DNA of 64,000 bases from Lophius americanus (taxonomy: Eukaryota; Chordata; Actinopteri; Lophiiformes; Lophiidae), in assembly GCA_037951165.1 (NCBI GenBank), contig JBBDHG010000024.1:7342001-7406000 (forward strand), read 5' to 3'. The notes under the pieces are model-generated. The model was not told the origin of the DNA, searched no databases, and saw only the letters and a list, made by a program, of their open reading frames with translations. How positions within the stretch are numbered: position 1 is the first letter of the stretch; the number at the start of each line of letters is the position of its first letter. A program made the position numbers and the translations under genes. Shown piece after piece: positions 9,721 through 22,874 of this stretch.

Positions 9721-12270
9721 TGCACATACGCACGCTCCCCTGTCAGACCCTGGAAATACCTCACATTCCTTCCACTTCACTGACTGTTTTACAGCCAAGG
9801 AGAGATAACAAAGGAATGGAAAGGCATTGAATACCAGCCTGCACTTTGGATTCACAAACCCTTTCTTTTTCTAATGGAGGCCACTGGACACCACAACTTA
9901 TCTAATCCCATTGAAGTGAAAACTCAACCTGCAATCTGAGCAGCACGTTGGCTCATCCTTCTACCTGGGCCCCGACTCAAACCACAGGGTGACTCCAGCC
10001 CTACCGCTCTCCCCTGGGATGAGGTTTTCTCTTTCTCTAGGGCTCAGGTTACGAGCTCAGGTATCCTGGATTCTCTGGGTCTCTCCTCCTGTTTCACCGG
10101 CGGTAACATGCCCCCTTTCCTTTGGCCTCGCTCAGGTCACCTACACTATTCACCCCCTGAGTCTTCATCAGGATGACAAAGAGGGATGTAGGGCTACTTG
10201 TTCAGCTGTATGTTGGGGTCCACTGATGCACAATCAAGATGAAATAGTGATACGGCTTGAGCAGGAGACAGCAGATTGATTTCCAGCTTCACTTCATTAC
10301 AGTGTAAGGGGAGAGCTTCACTAGTCAGGCGATGTTCCGACCGAAGTCTCTCCAAATCCTCTGCTGTGTGTTCTGCAGAAAACAGGACTGACAGCGCACG
10401 GGCACTTAACCTGGAAGTGCGCTTCCCATGACGACAGACAGGTGGAAATATAGTGAGATCCCGCCATCACTGCTCAGCTCAGACAGCCTCTCATCTTCAC
10501 TTCACGAGACATGTGCATCATTCCTGGTCACCAATGAGCCCGGTGTCTTCTTGATGACATGATGGATGACTGGCAATATATCTCCTGGCATTGGATTTCT
10601 ATAGAATGTCTAAATCAACAATAAAATAAGTTCCGGACCCGAATGGAAAGTCTTGCGGGTTCTACCCGATGTGTAGACTCACTAGTGTGTATTCATGGGG
10701 TGTCGGAAAAACTAGACCTACGCTTTCATCCCAGACAGCAAGGGTATATATCCCTGAAAAGCCCCAAAACCCCTGCTTTGTACAAGCTATTTCCTTAAAA
10801 AGAAATGTGATGCTGTGGCTGAAAATCTGTTTTTTGTAAAAAAACAAAAACAAAAAAAAACATTAAAAAAATATGAAAGGTAGAACTCTTGAAGATTCTT
10901 ATTCAACCAATTTGGACTAAAAAATACTTTTCAGGGATGACGGATGTCTGAAAAAGGGAGGGTTTATGGTTAGAAACCTTGTTATTGAATCAAATACTGC
11001 ACGTAAATGTTTTGTGTACATGTAAGTTGTAACGTGGCTCATGTTCGTTTGCGTACTCACGATGACGACCTTTTCTAAAAGTTATTTATTGGCATTATTA
11101 AAACAATATTTTAGGGGTTTTGCAGTAGTGCATCAACAATTCTGACAAAGATTACAAATTTTTCATATTACTCTTTAACATCCAAAAAGCTTTCAAATGC
11201 TCCATAACATATTATTTGTGTAACCTCCATACTGCTCTCCCATGATGACATAATGATTACAGTAAAGATGAGATCATAGACGTTGCCAAACTAGGGCCCA
11301 GAGCCCCTGTTCCGGGGACCATATACCTAAAAGGTTGCCAGAGCAGTAAGGGAAAAATATCGTTCCAAGAAAAGTTCCATATTTTAAATGTTTTCAATAT
11401 TCCTATAATGTTTCCCATTTGTCTTGTGAATGACTGAATTATAAAAACAAATTTGCATAATTCAGTAAAAAAAAAAAAACAACCTCAATCTGAAATCGAT
11501 CTGGTTGTAGTTGACAGATGCACAGAGCCAATTCTGAGGAAGTCGAGAGCCCCTGCTCTATTCTGCAATGGCATCCAATTTCTAGAATGTCAAGGACGTT
11601 AAACCTGAGGGAAGACATGCTGTGGCAGGAAACATTCTCATTCCAAATAAAGGCACAGGACAGAATATCTCCGTGTGCATGAATATGTCCTTTCCCTGTG
11701 CTACTCATGACCTCTGAAGGTTTGAAGAGACAGACAGACATGAGGAGTCAGTCTGATTTGGGTGAATTTTGGAGGTGCATGAAAAATATTGGGAGGGGTT
11801 CGGGCGTCGGGCGGGCAGCCCAGCAGGAGGCCATGTCCCCCTAAGGAGGGCTTCCAATGATGGCGCACCCCAGGGGCAAGATGCACAGACAGAGCCACAC
11901 AGGGTTAACGTGACAGTAACAGCGGCAGGCATGAGTCTAGCCTCTCCTCGCCGCCATGTCCTTGTTGAAATGCCAGACCTTTGGGTGTGGTGGGAGTTGT
12001 TGTTTTTTTGGAAGACAGTGGGTTGGTGCTGTGATGCTAACGTGTTCTAGGGGTAATCCCACATGGCACAGTGAAAGCCCTAGGTGGGGCTTCAGGAGAG
12101 CAGAGGCAGCTCTGTGTCACGACTAGCTGGGGCTAACATGTCAACTGGGTGTTTACCCAAATCTGCTTTATCCCACACCAGGACAGCCCTCAACCACAGC
12201 GGGCCGCTGAAGATGACATATGCTGAAGGCAGAGACTGATTCTGTGTGTAATGTTTAATTTGTGTCACTT
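9721..12270. other. non-coding stretch, nothing recognised
   Basis: No gene, RNA or clear repeat is seen. The sequence at 11285-11345 faintly resembles fish repeats opening with 'CCAAACTAGGGCCC', but too weakly to call. Homopolymer A runs lie near 10840-10870 and 11466-11480. Confidence 0.4.
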
Positions 12271-12298
12271 TACACACACACACACACACACACACACA
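12271..12298 (+). repeat. (AC)n microsatellite
   Basis: An uninterrupted run of about 14 AC units. Confidence 0.95.
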
Positions 12299-12810
12299 GA
12301 GGCCTGAATGATTCTTTTTCTTATAAACATACGCGTGTATTCATGAAGGTGTGCGTCGACATCTGGCTGCCGGCCTGTCACTACATGTTTAAGTGTATGG
12401 AGTGTTCTGTGTGCAAGTTTGTGTGTAGGTGTGTGTGCTGAACCAGACCGATGGTGGTAGGGGTCTTATTGATGTTGATGCAGTCCAGACATCTTTATTT
12501 AAAGCTGATGTGGTTAAAGTAGCCTCTTAAGCCGCCTTCTACACGCCTCTGTGGTCTAAGCCAGTGTGAAGAGGTGTGCTAATCGCTCTGCCATGTCTGA
12601 GTGCACGACGAGCGGGAATGTTCCCCCGTAGCGCGGCAATCTGATCGCGAATGATTAGAGACGCATCCATTGCTCACAAAGCAAACAGGTAGAGGGCAGG
12701 TTAGAGCCGGAAAGTGTGAGAATGCAGAATTTTTTCCTCTGCTCAAAGGCAACAATGCAATGTGAGCGACGCGCAAAGCTGCAGATTCGGTCCATGGGCA
12801 TGGCGTCCAG

Positions 12811-12842
12811 ACATGCAGACATGCAGACGTGCAGACGTGCAG
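12811..12842 (+). repeat. 8-bp tandem repeat, 4 units (ACATGCAG/ACGTGCAG)
   Basis: Two ACATGCAG units are followed by two ACGTGCAG units, so the unit changed by one transition and was then re-duplicated. Confidence 0.85.
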
Positions 12843-14384
12843 CGGGAAATCTGTGTTAGGTTGATTTTGAAGAGCAGCAGCGACCGATCCCTTCCCTGCT
12901 GGCCTGCTTCTCCTCTGACTGCGCTGCAGCTGATCGTGCTGCCCCAGGCTTGTTGTGACTGGATGCCGCCGTCCAAGCCTACATGTCAGTGTGAGACAGG
13001 CTCTCCCTGACCTCTCTAGCGCTGGGGGCCTCCCAGCCCCAAGGAGGGGCCCCCCGCTCCATCACATCCCTTCCAATTACTGACATCCTGCCGCCTTTGA
13101 ACACACAGGAATCATAGTGAAGAATAGCAGAGGTCAGACTGCAGATGGAGAGAGGTGGAAACAGCAGAGTCTAAGTAAGAGGAAAAGAAAGGGAAAAAAA
13201 AGGGGGGAAGAAGAGTGAAAAGCTATTTGTGTCATTGATGCCTCTGTAGCCCCTCCACCAACCCGCCATCCTTTTCAAAGCTCCCGACTGAACCCTAATC
13301 AGGAGCAACTGTTTCAACAACAAAGACTGTGGGATAGTGAGAGTTAAAAATGGCCGACCTATCAGTTGAAACACAGCCGTAGCACAAATATCAATCGTTC
13401 TCTCCCGAAAAAAGACCTAGTTGGGTTAGATTTAATGAGTAAAACAGCTGCATACAAGTCGGAAAGGGGGATTTTCTTTTCTTGATTACTATTTTAAACA
13501 CATCATTCAAGAACTACTTACATTTGAGAATTCATTCACGTGGAATGAATTTGACAAATAGTGGATCATATGATTTTCCAAGCGGGGGTACATGTATGTC
13601 AATTAGAATATGGGAATGGTTTGAGACATACAATCTGCAACTGGTCACCAGTGCGCATTGTGTCATAGCTAAAGTCATAGCTGAATGAATGAGTGCGCTC
13701 AGGGAAGGGAAGGGGGGTACATGTTTGCGCATGTGTGCACGTAGGCTGTGGTTGTCCTATAACAAATGGCATATGAGATTGGTTGGTGCGGCTGGCAAGG
13801 GCCCAGTGCCCTTAAACCCAAATTAGCCTTTCCAAAACCCATATCCCCCTGGCACAATAAAAAATCCCACACATACATAGAAGCACACGCATTCACAAAA
13901 TACAAACGCACACAAACACACACACACAAAAACATCATCGACCTCACTCTCCCAAACTGCGGTGAGCACTGCCAGGCTAGAAATCCCTCTAAGGCCTCCC
14001 TTTCAGACTGTAAGCACTGTACTGCTGAGTAGCCATATCGGGGGTCGTTATGGGGTCAGATCGGGCGCTATTAGACTCCAGCAATCCCTGCAATTCAAGC
14101 ATATAAAATGTGCACTGCATTTGTTGTAATAGCATTACATCAAACTCGTTTTGACGTGTTCACTGTTGTGTGTAAAGTGTAAAAATAGCTTCCCTATATG
14201 AAATAAAGGTTACCGATTATGCCTTTTGTATTTTTGTTCAAGCAAATGTGTTTTTTTGATCCAGGCCCGTATAATCAAAATCCGTTATACAATAACCTTC
14301 TTGCACCTTCCTCCTTAGTGAAGAACTCAAACTGTTCCAGGATGCCCCCTTTTCACATACTATCAGGATATCATCAAAGCAAGG
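12843..14384. other. non-coding stretch
   Basis: No gene is recognised. It has A-rich and purine-rich sequence at 13140-13215 and a diverged CA-rich patch at 13885-13930. Confidence 0.4.
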
Positions 14385-14905
14385 AAGCTTTTTTTATATC
14401 GCACATTTCAGCAACAGGGCAGTTCAAAAGGCTTCGCAAAAATAATCAAAGACATTGTGACAAAGTTTAAAAGAACATTAAGACATAAATAAAACTGGTT
14501 GAAGATACAAACTAGAATACATGAAACAGTCCTCTACAGGAAAGACAGATAGAAGATATATATATGTATTTATATTTTATATGACAAGCAATCTTGTCAC
14601 TAAATTAAGTTTCTGATATTTTTTTTTTTACAATTTAAGGGTTTAATAAAAGGTAGCAGTAAATAAGACAGTTTTAAGCTTTGGTTTTAAAGAACTGAGA
14701 TTTGGAGTGGTCCTTCAGTTCTTATGGCAGCTTGTTCCAAATATTTGAAACAAGCATAAAAACTGAAAGCTGCTTCTCCATATTTACTGTTTTACTAAAC
14801 ATCGAGGCGTCATATCTGTGAAATGTTCCACACAGGTGATGCACACAACTTTTCCAGAGTTAAGCCATTTTTATTTCTACAACAGAACAATAAAGAACCT
14901 TCTCT
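14385..14905 (+). repeat. teleost interspersed repeat, probably an old retroelement tail
   Basis: Starts with TATATCGCACATTTCAGCAA followed by CAGGGCAGTTCAAAAGGCTT, a diverged form of a fish repeat opening I know (ATAGCACATTTCA...CAATTCAAAGTGCTTTACA). Further along, TTTGGTTTTAAAGAACTGAG, CAGCTTGTTCCAAATATTTG and AACTGAAAGCTGCTTCTCC match another part of such repeats. Internal AT-rich stretches are eroded. The family name is not certain. Confidence 0.55.
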
Positions 14906-15299
14906 CAATTGTGCAATCCAGTTATAAATTTTTTATGCAGTGGTAACAAAACAAGGGGTGCGTAACGCTGCTCCCTGTCATCTGCTCGGAGGCATTTGAC
15001 CTTCGTTTTATGTTTCTATGTGCTTTCTATTATCTATTTCTACTAGCAGTTAAGAAACACACCCACCATGCATCATCATCATCAGAACGTAACACCCCTG
15101 TCCTACCACCTCACCAGCTCACCCGTTTAAACAGGTGAACTAGCGAGTATAATTTAGGCCATGGCAGCCTTAGGATTGAAAAGTCGGTACCGCAGTGTGT
15201 CCGATGATTCACTGTTGGAATTTGCTCCACCCTCTCATCCAAATATAGTCACAGGATTGCATGGATTACAATTAAAAAGGTTGTCCATGAACCAATGTC

Positions 15300-15326
15300 T
15301 GACGTCAAGGTGCCACCTTGACGTCA
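15300..15326. promoter_or_regulatory. 27-bp palindrome with two full CRE sites (TGACGTCA)
   Basis: Arms TGACGTCAAGGTG (15300-15312) and CACCTTGACGTCA (15314-15326) are exact reverse complements around a single base. Each arm contains the consensus CREB/ATF site TGACGTCA. Whether it is bound is unknown; it may also simply be a cruciform-prone palindrome. Confidence 0.6.
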
Positions 15327-15469
15327 CCTTACACCATGTGATCTAACTGGAGTTCTCTAAAAATGAGATTAAACTGTACAATTTTACAGTTGTAACTGTT
15401 TGATTCCAGCTCATTTAACACTATACTAATCATCCTTTGCGGAAGCTCAAAATTCATGTGCTGAAAGTG

Positions 15470-16180
15470 CATTGTTCAATTTTCATGCAAAACTTGAGTG
15501 ATCACAATGTTGTTCCTGCAGCCGGTTCTCAAATTTGACAATGTTCAATAAAGTTTTGCTTGAAAGCTGTAAGGCAGGAACAACTTTGTTTGGATGCAAC
15601 ATGCTAATAAGACAGAAATGAGCTGCCTTTATTTTTGATTCCTGTGTGTCGAAACCTTTAAAAAAAGAGGCACCAGTGTATACTGTCTCTTAGGAGGCTA
15701 AGACGACGTGGAAAGTATAACTGGTCCATTCACAGGAAATATTTGGAGGTAGGAGAGCTTTGTTTTACCATACAGTGTTAGCTTGACAGCTAGCACCGCT
15801 CTGACAGCTATGAACCTTTATTTTTCTTCCGTGTTGTACAGTTGTTACCAGCCACAAACTGCACATAATTCTTCATGACTAGATTCAAATTTTTATCCAC
15901 ATGACGCACCGTGTCACCATGGTTACTCAGACAGACACTAGTCACTTGGCACAGGCCCAGTGAGCAAAAAAGGCGCTTTCGTCAGCCAGCTTTAACATTG
16001 TGAAAGCCTAAATCTGCCGACCAAATCTAAGAAAACCATCCGATCGTCTGACGGTTGTCCAGCAGCTGCTCTGATTGCTCCTCGCGCAGTCGGCCCGACG
16101 GTCGTGAGGCTCATAAACAGGCCGAAAACGGGCCCAGTGCGATCTGGGTTAAAGATGACGGTCTCTGCTGCTCCGAGTTG
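15470..16180 (+). repeat. interspersed repeat family A, copy 1
   Basis: Shares ordered blocks with 20600-21070 (GCTAGCACCGCT.TGA.AGCTA, GTGTCACCATGG..ACTCA, TCCGATCGTCTG against CATACGATCATCTG, CGGCCC.A.G.TG.TGAGGCTCA, GGGCCGAAAACGGGCC-like against GGGCAAAAAACG). It also shares CAACATGCTAATAAGACAGA plus AATGAGCTG with the reverse strand of 23100-23230. The copies are non-coding, AT-rich at the left and old. Probably a non-autonomous DNA transposon; unnamed by me. Confidence 0.6.
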
Positions 16181-16440
16181 GAACAATAATGCCCTTTGAA
16201 ACATTTTTACGTAATGTTGGGTTGCAATCTTGTAAAAGAGGCTTTTTTTCTGTCGCTCCTGTCCCAACTGGTTTAAAGCATATTGCTGGCATCAACGTCT
16301 GGATGTGACTGTATTTACAGCGATGCGTTTAGCTGATGAGGTGAGAGAACGACAAAAAGCATTAACAAATCATCTACTTTTGATTTGTTTATGTTTTACG
16401 GGGATTCCTACATTTTTTTAAATGGGGGTTGTACATGATC

Positions 16441-16470
16441 TGTGTGTGTGTGTGTGTGCGTGCGTGCGTG
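16441..16470 (+). repeat. (GT)n microsatellite with GTGC tail
   Basis: A GT run followed by TGCGTGCGTGCGTG. Confidence 0.9.
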
Positions 16471-19400
16471 TGAAAGTAGAGTTTAAAGGGTGTTGAAAAC
16501 TATTAGCTGCTGTGGAGAGGTGCTGTGCAGAGAGTGAGTGATGAATTATTGAAGTGGCTCTTTGGTGTGAATGAAGTGTTGAAAATGTCCATTGCTACAG
16601 AGCGCTGCTCTGACGTTCCGGCACAACCTTTCACCAGTATGTTATATTATGTGTTGGTTCAGACTTCCACTGTTCCCTGCCTATTTCTTTGGAACTATTA
16701 AAAAATGTAGAGAAGTGTTTGCCTACTGTTTCCGTCTTTTATTTATCAGCACTTACCTCTCCCACTGTCAAAATATTTCGCTTCCTTCTCTTACAATTTC
16801 TTCCCTAGTTTCTTTTCGAGCTGTCTCTTTTCTTTTTTTCTTTTCTTTTTTTTTTTTTTTACTTCCTCAGCTCTCTTCCAACAGAATCCTCAGAATTTGC
16901 TCTTGTTGCAGCTCATCCAGTGATCAGTCACTGTGATTCGGCTCTTTTTTAACTGTTCCCCATTTTCAAAGAGCCGTTGCCGTCAGAATTGAATGGGAAT
17001 CTGAACCAATGATTTTCGACAGTAGGGCCTCTCCTGTGTTACACCCCAATAGCACTAAGCGGAGAGAAGGGGAAGGGGGGTGTGAAAGAGAAAGAGGAGG
17101 AGGAAGACTCACAAAAACACATCACACATGAAAGTCACCTCACTCCAACCGGGAGAAATCACGGGCCCTGACGGAAAGGTAACAGCCGGCCGCAGGCACT
17201 AGGCGAGTTGCTAGGAGACAGACAAGCACTATATGTTCGATGGGATGAGCGGATGGCTGGTGTGTTCACTCAGATGGAGCTCACTGACACGTACAGACAC
17301 ACTGACAACATAAAGCTAAACGTAAACAGACTGAGACATGAAGGGAAGAGGCATAAAACAGAAAAAAATGAATCTGACATGACTGCCTGGAATATAAGAA
17401 TTGAAAAGGGTCTTTCATCGACAGAGCTGACAACTGGATTCCCCAATTTACACAACAACAAAAAAATAATTTAAATCACAATATCAGTCATTTCTGCTTG
17501 GAATACCCATGTGAAAATAATTCTAATAAAGCACATTGAAGTTGGGAGAATATATATATATACATGCCCACAGTCGTCCGCCAGTTATCAGGTGTTTTAT
17601 GATTGTTGGTAAGATGGCTGCTTGCTTCGCTCCTTGTCCCCTTATTGAACCTGCCACAGCTGACGCGATCACCAGAGGGGTGAAAGATGACAGGATCATC
17701 CATACCTCATTCGCCGATGTTTGGTTAACAATAAAGACACAGCTCCTCACTTAATTTCTCCATCTCACCCTGAATTCCTTCGCTTCGATCCAACGCGTTA
17801 GTTCCTGTGAGCAGGCCATCCTGGGGATTAGACATGACGTGATGTGTTTCCGATGATTTAGCTCCCTCTCTATGTGGTGAGGGATGCTCTGTGGAATGAG
17901 CCTGCCCACAGATAGGGCTTTGGGATGGAGCAGGGGGAGGCTAGCTCGCCTTATCTAAAGCATTTGGATGGGAGGACATGGACGCCTTCCTTATATCATT
18001 ATGTAAACACGGGGCCGTGCCACAGGTTGACGGGCTGTATTTCATAAATCTGCAGGGAACAAGCCTGTGTTGATTAAGTCATGCTTACCTCATTGTGAGA
18101 AATCAATCTGTTTAATTGGTCAGCTTTTGTCAAATATATTAGCTCGGGAGCTGTGTGAGACCATTATAATGAAGAGCGCAAATGAATACGCTTTCAGCCG
18201 GTGAGATTCACTGAGCTTGTTCTTAAGATTTATTGTGCTTACTAAACATGTTTTCCCACACTTGACCATGTCGAGACTGATGGAGAAAAAAGCGAGTGAG
18301 AGAAAAAAAAGCTGTAAAGGCCGGTGCAACTCATCTTCAAAGTGGCTCATTTCATGATTGCAGTCATAATGATGCAAGATCATCTGGAAGTGGAAACACT
18401 GGATTAACTGCATATGCAGGCTTTAAAAGTGTCTGTTCTATACTGCAGCAGAAGACCTGTGTTTGACGCGTATATCTACCTGACCTGTTTTGCATACGCT
18501 CTTCTTTTCTACACAGCAGGCTGGGTTTATCTTCCTCCACAACGTTTTTAAGGCACGTCAACCGATTTAGCATTCATGGCAAGCCGCAGCAAGGCACAAT
18601 AACAAGTGGTCTATTCAAATTAAATCAGTAATGGCATTGTCCATATTTCAGGCAGGTCATGCGTTTTTATTTATTCAAAGAATGAAGACAGGTCGGTTCC
18701 TCTCACAATTATCTCTTTTCATTTAAAGAATGAATGTGCATGTCAAGGCTTCTTTTAGTCTCTTTCTTTTTATTCCGAGTCCCCACCCCACCCCATCTTT
18801 GCTGCCCCCGCCATCACTGGCCGACAGTAGAGGTCGTTAGTGGAAGAGGGATGATGCCAAACTTGACTGGAGTCGGGCCTTATCTCTATTCTTTACACTC
18901 TCGCTTTTGTTTCAAGGGCTTTGTTTACACACGCCCCATTAATCACCTCCTGCCTTCCAACAATCCCATAGCATTTAAAGTGTGTGCTAGTCCCGGCGAC
19001 AATGTGCATCACAGGTGCCAGTGTAAATCTCCCTTTCTTCTCCTCTTAAGAAAAGGAAACGAAGATCCCTAGACCTCTGGTCACCCCGTCCTCTCTGGTT
19101 TCTCTGCTATCTCTTCTTTACGCTGCCCTTGGCCTTGATCAATATCTCAACATATCACTCTAACTCAGCCCCAGAGAGCTCTGATTATCAAACATTCAAA
19201 CAATGTACACCTGGGCAGGACTCTGTCTGGCCAACCAACGGCAGCCTAGGACGTTTAATGGTGTGCCGACAGCTGACTGACACCGCCCTCATGTCTGGAC
19301 ATCCAAATGCGAGTGTATGCAGAGAGGGTGTTGTTGAGCAAACATTATTCCCCCCCACAGGAAGTCACAGGAAGAGAGGAGGATGGAGGACAGAGGAGAA

Positions 19401-19979
19401 ACCGTCCGCCAATGGCACCAAGGATTGTAGGGTCACCTCTATGACGACACCTCTCCATAAAGTGCTATAAACCCCTAATGGTATGCAGACAGTCCTCCAT
19501 CCGCCACAAGGATGGAGGCAACAAAGCTGTGATCGAAAAAGTGTCCTCATCTTTACTTGTCCTTTTCCCGTATAGAAAAGGAGACACTCAGCTGCCTGCA
19601 CTCTTCCTCGCAATTGTTGTATCAATCGCAATGTTGATACTCAGAATACTAATGAATGAGTTAAAATAGGTGAAAACATGAAGCAATGTTGCGCCATATT
19701 GAAAATAAAGGATATGGAAATGTGTGAATTATTTGTCTGTGTGTGCTGCTCTGCAGATACGTGGCTGCATCTGAACATTGGTCTAAGACAGTATATGTGA
19801 ACTGCATGTATGGGAGCTCCCCGGGAGCCCTTTAATGCACAGCCCTGTTTAATTGCATAGTCAATGCATTCATCATTCAGAATGCAGGGCCTGGCTAAAA
19901 TGAATTGAATTATCTGGCGGGGAGAACAAAGAGATGTACATTGAGTTTGTGTGTAATTTATTGTTGCAGAGTGAAACGA
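16471..19979. other. non-coding stretch, nothing recognised
   Basis: No gene is recognised. A pyrimidine-rich tract (16790-16865) and a short (AT)n run at 17552-17562 are present. 17990-18140 is complex TTAATT-rich DNA that could be regulatory. Confidence 0.35.
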
Positions 19980-20310
19980 GCGGGAAGCGAGAGAGGCTCA
20001 GAGAATTAGAGACACCGAGGGAAGATAGAGAGACCTGGAGGAGGACAGGAGAGGGGAGAGAGGCAGACACAGAAAGATGAGGAAGGAGAGGGAAGATCGA
20101 GAGGTCTGGAGGAGGAGAGAAGAGAGGCAGAGAGTAAGAGAAATGTGTAGGAGAGAAGAGACAGGGAGGCCAACAAAAGTGGAGAGAAAGGAGAAAGAGG
20201 AAGACAAGGAGGATGAGGAAGAGGAGAGATAATCTTGAAGCGTAGGGGAGGAATATGAGGAGGAGGTGAGATGGAGGGAATGAGAGAGAGACAGAAAGCG
20301 AGGAATGGGA
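19980..20310 (+). repeat. 330-bp purine-rich (GA-rich) tract with 71-bp internal duplication
   Basis: The plus strand is dominated by G and A for over 300 bases. Within it a diverged unit is repeated at a 71-bp step (GAGGGAAGATAGAGAG at 20017 and GAGGGAAGATCGAGAG at 20088, each followed by GGAGGAGGA). The three long Ser/Leu-rich minus-strand frames here are by-products of this composition. Such tracts can form triplex DNA. Confidence 0.8.
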
Positions 20311-20393
20311 AGCTTGTGTGCAGAGCCAGAGATAGACCAGAGACAGACCTGGCACCTTCCTCCAGATTCCTGAAGGGATAAAACACACACAAG

Positions 20394-20395
<2 letters not shown>

Positions 20396-20466
<71 letters not shown>

Positions 20467-20469
20467 TGT
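20396..20469 (+). repeat. (GT)n microsatellite
   Basis: A GT run broken once by TTTG near 20433, ending in GCGCGTG. Confidence 0.95.
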
Positions 20470-20470
20470 A

Positions 20471-20560
20471 TTACTTGGGTTTTGGGGACATGAATCTGTT
20501 TATACAATAACACAGCAGGGACATATTTTGCCTATAGGGACAAAACACTTCAACGATATA
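20471..20560 (+). repeat. teleost-type repeat fragment (TTTTGGGGACATGAATCTGT)
   Basis: TTTTGGGGACATGAATCTGT, then GCAGGGACAT and TATAGGGACAAAAC, matches a fish repeat I know (TGGGGACATAAATCTGTTTA...GTGGGGACATT). It is often next to a (GT)n array, as here, and is related to the GTCCCCAC stretch at the start of the window. Confidence 0.5.
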
Positions 20561-20599
20561 AGGTTAGTGTAAAGGTGTGTTCACCCCAGCGTGAAATCT

Positions 20600-21070
20600 T
20601 TGTCTTTCTGACATTTGCGTTTACGTGCATCAATTATTCTAATGAAGGTTCATCTTGCTACTTTTTTTCATTTCTCCATATTCATTTACAGTGTATACAG
20701 TTTTATTGTATAGAGTGATAAGTTGATAGCTAGCACCGCTTTGATAGCTAGGCACCTTACCTTACGCTGTGTCACCATGGCAACTCACACGTTCACAAGC
20801 CCTTTCTCACAGTGGCAATACAAAAATGCGCTGACGTCAGGCGATCGAGTCTCTGCTTCAACTGTGCAAAAGCCGGATATGGTTGACAAAAATGTCTGAC
20901 TTGTCAAAAATCCATACGATCATCTGTTTAGCTACTTAACGGTTCTCCAGCCCCCCATACACTGCACAAAAGACAATTTCAGATGAGCCCAGACTTTCGG
21001 CCCAATGATGATGAGGCTCAGGATCGGGCAAAAAACGTGCTCATACGGTAGAGTGTATGCACAGCTTTAG
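20600..21070 (+). repeat. interspersed repeat family A, copy 2
   Basis: Carries TAGCTAGCACCGCTTTGATA, GCTGTGTCACCATGGCAACT, CATACGATCATCTG and GATGATGAGGCTCAGGATCG in the same order as 15470-16180. Identity is moderate, so the copies are old. Confidence 0.6.
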
Positions 21071-22248
21071 GGTCAGGAAAGTATCGGTTTGGTAAGAATC
21101 CTGGAAATGAATGTAAGCCTATGTAAAAGTGGTGGAAGTGAGGGAAACACAACTATGTTTACGTACGTGGTGTGAGAGCTGGTGAGTACAAGCGTATGTC
21201 CACATGCCTGCAAGTATGGAATTTCACAAGAGAGGATTCTGGGAGAGTTGTTATACATGTAAATGTTCAGTGAGTGTTACCAACCTTTTCTGAGGGTGAG
21301 CACCTGGGTTTATACTCCTACCAAACAACAACATGATATCACCCCCCATACACAGTTCCTCTCAAAGACACACACACACACACACACACACACACTGACA
21401 TATACACACATTTTCTCTACCAGGTCTCCATCGCTCTCCGTTGACTGTGAAGTAATTGCACTGAGTATTGAAGAGAAAGCTTAGTGGGGTGGGGGGGCAG
21501 ACTGAGGAAAATCTATTTCCCAATACTATCTAACTACAGCTTTCCTCCAATGGACTTGCATTCCTGGTACTGGCTGTGTCCCATTGATTCCTTTCCGACA
21601 TCATCTGAAAATCTATGTGCGTAAAGGGCAGCTCCACGAAGTACAAAGCATGTAAGAGCACATCATGCTCCATACAGCCTCTGTAGGAGGAAACTCTCAC
21701 CTTCTCTCCTTCTCTTCATCTGTGTTCTTACCGCTACTTCTTCCCATTATTCTCAGCACCATCCTCAAACAGCTGGAGGTGGGACGGATAGATTCAGACA
21801 GAAGAGGGTAGAGGAGGCGGAGGTGAATAGAAGGAAGTGTAGCAGAGGAGAGTCACGAGGGAAAGGACGTATAGATTGTTCTGTACAGGTTCTGACATCT
21901 CCCGACCGCACATTATACAGTCATGAGCTGAGCGATAAACATCCACTTCTTGTTTATATCAAATAACTCGCTCATGAAAACCTAGCATAGCATCACATTT
22001 TTGGCTTCGAGATTTTTATTTAAATGATAATTTTGTATCTGTGTACACATTTTCCAGCAAATGACACTAAATACAATCTGTATCTCTTAAAGTGAATGCA
22101 TCTGTTTGTCTCTCCGGTTCAGATACCATGTCTGGACCAAAACCCTCAGAATATGATCATGGCATCACTACAAAATTCCTTGGAATCATCTGTGCTACCC
22201 TACAGAAATTCAAGCAGATGGAATCAGTGCCCCACTGTTCGGTTCTTC
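21071..22248. other. non-coding stretch with a short (AC)n run
   Basis: No gene is recognised. (AC)n lies at 21368-21396. Confidence 0.4.
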
Positions 22249-22282
22249 GACTAGGAGTAGGCAGTTACAGTTACTCCTAGTC
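22249..22282. repeat. perfect hairpin, 11-bp arms
   Basis: GACTAGGAGTA (22249-22259) and TACTCCTAGTC (22272-22282) are exact reverse complements with a 12-base loop. Confidence 0.8.
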
Positions 22283-22874
22283 CAAATGCTTGGCAAGGAT
22301 TTAAAATTAGACTATGAAGAGATACATGTTGTATTGGTTTAGAGCTACGGCTGAGCATAACACAACCCTTAGATAATACGGTCTTGAGGCACATATACAG
22401 CCTGAAGAGGAGGCGATGGAGAGGAGGTGAATTCAAAATTCCTGTAAAATTGTCGACAGTGAAAGTGTTTCAAGGGACTCAAACAACATGTGTAAATAAG
22501 ATTCAGAGCTATTGATTAACTATATCATTTCCCATCTAATGATGACGATTTCCTGACTGCAGGCCCCCTCTAAGGCGTTATAAGGAAAATAGAAGAGGGC
22601 TGAATACTAAGTAGTTAGGCTAAAATTGTTAGAATATTACCTGAGCAACGGTCAGGAAATATGTAAGTATACTGTTTGTTGTGTACGGGGGTCGGGAGGG
22701 ACGATTTCAATTTCCTGGACAGCCTTCGGACAATTAGAAGGTTTTAAGACGTGCTAGAGAATTTGGTGGGTGGACTCAAGCTTTGACATAGTTGAGGCAG
22801 GGTCTCGACTTTATCCGCTGCCATTAGCCCTTCTTTTCTCCCTGCACCTGTGAGAAGGGGCTACTGAGCATTTG

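Noticed and set aside
19873..20513. Two 171-codon and one 128-codon minus-strand open frames
   Set aside because: They are opposite a purine-rich tract and a (GT)n array; the Ser/Leu/Pro and Thr-His composition is a by-product of simple sequence.
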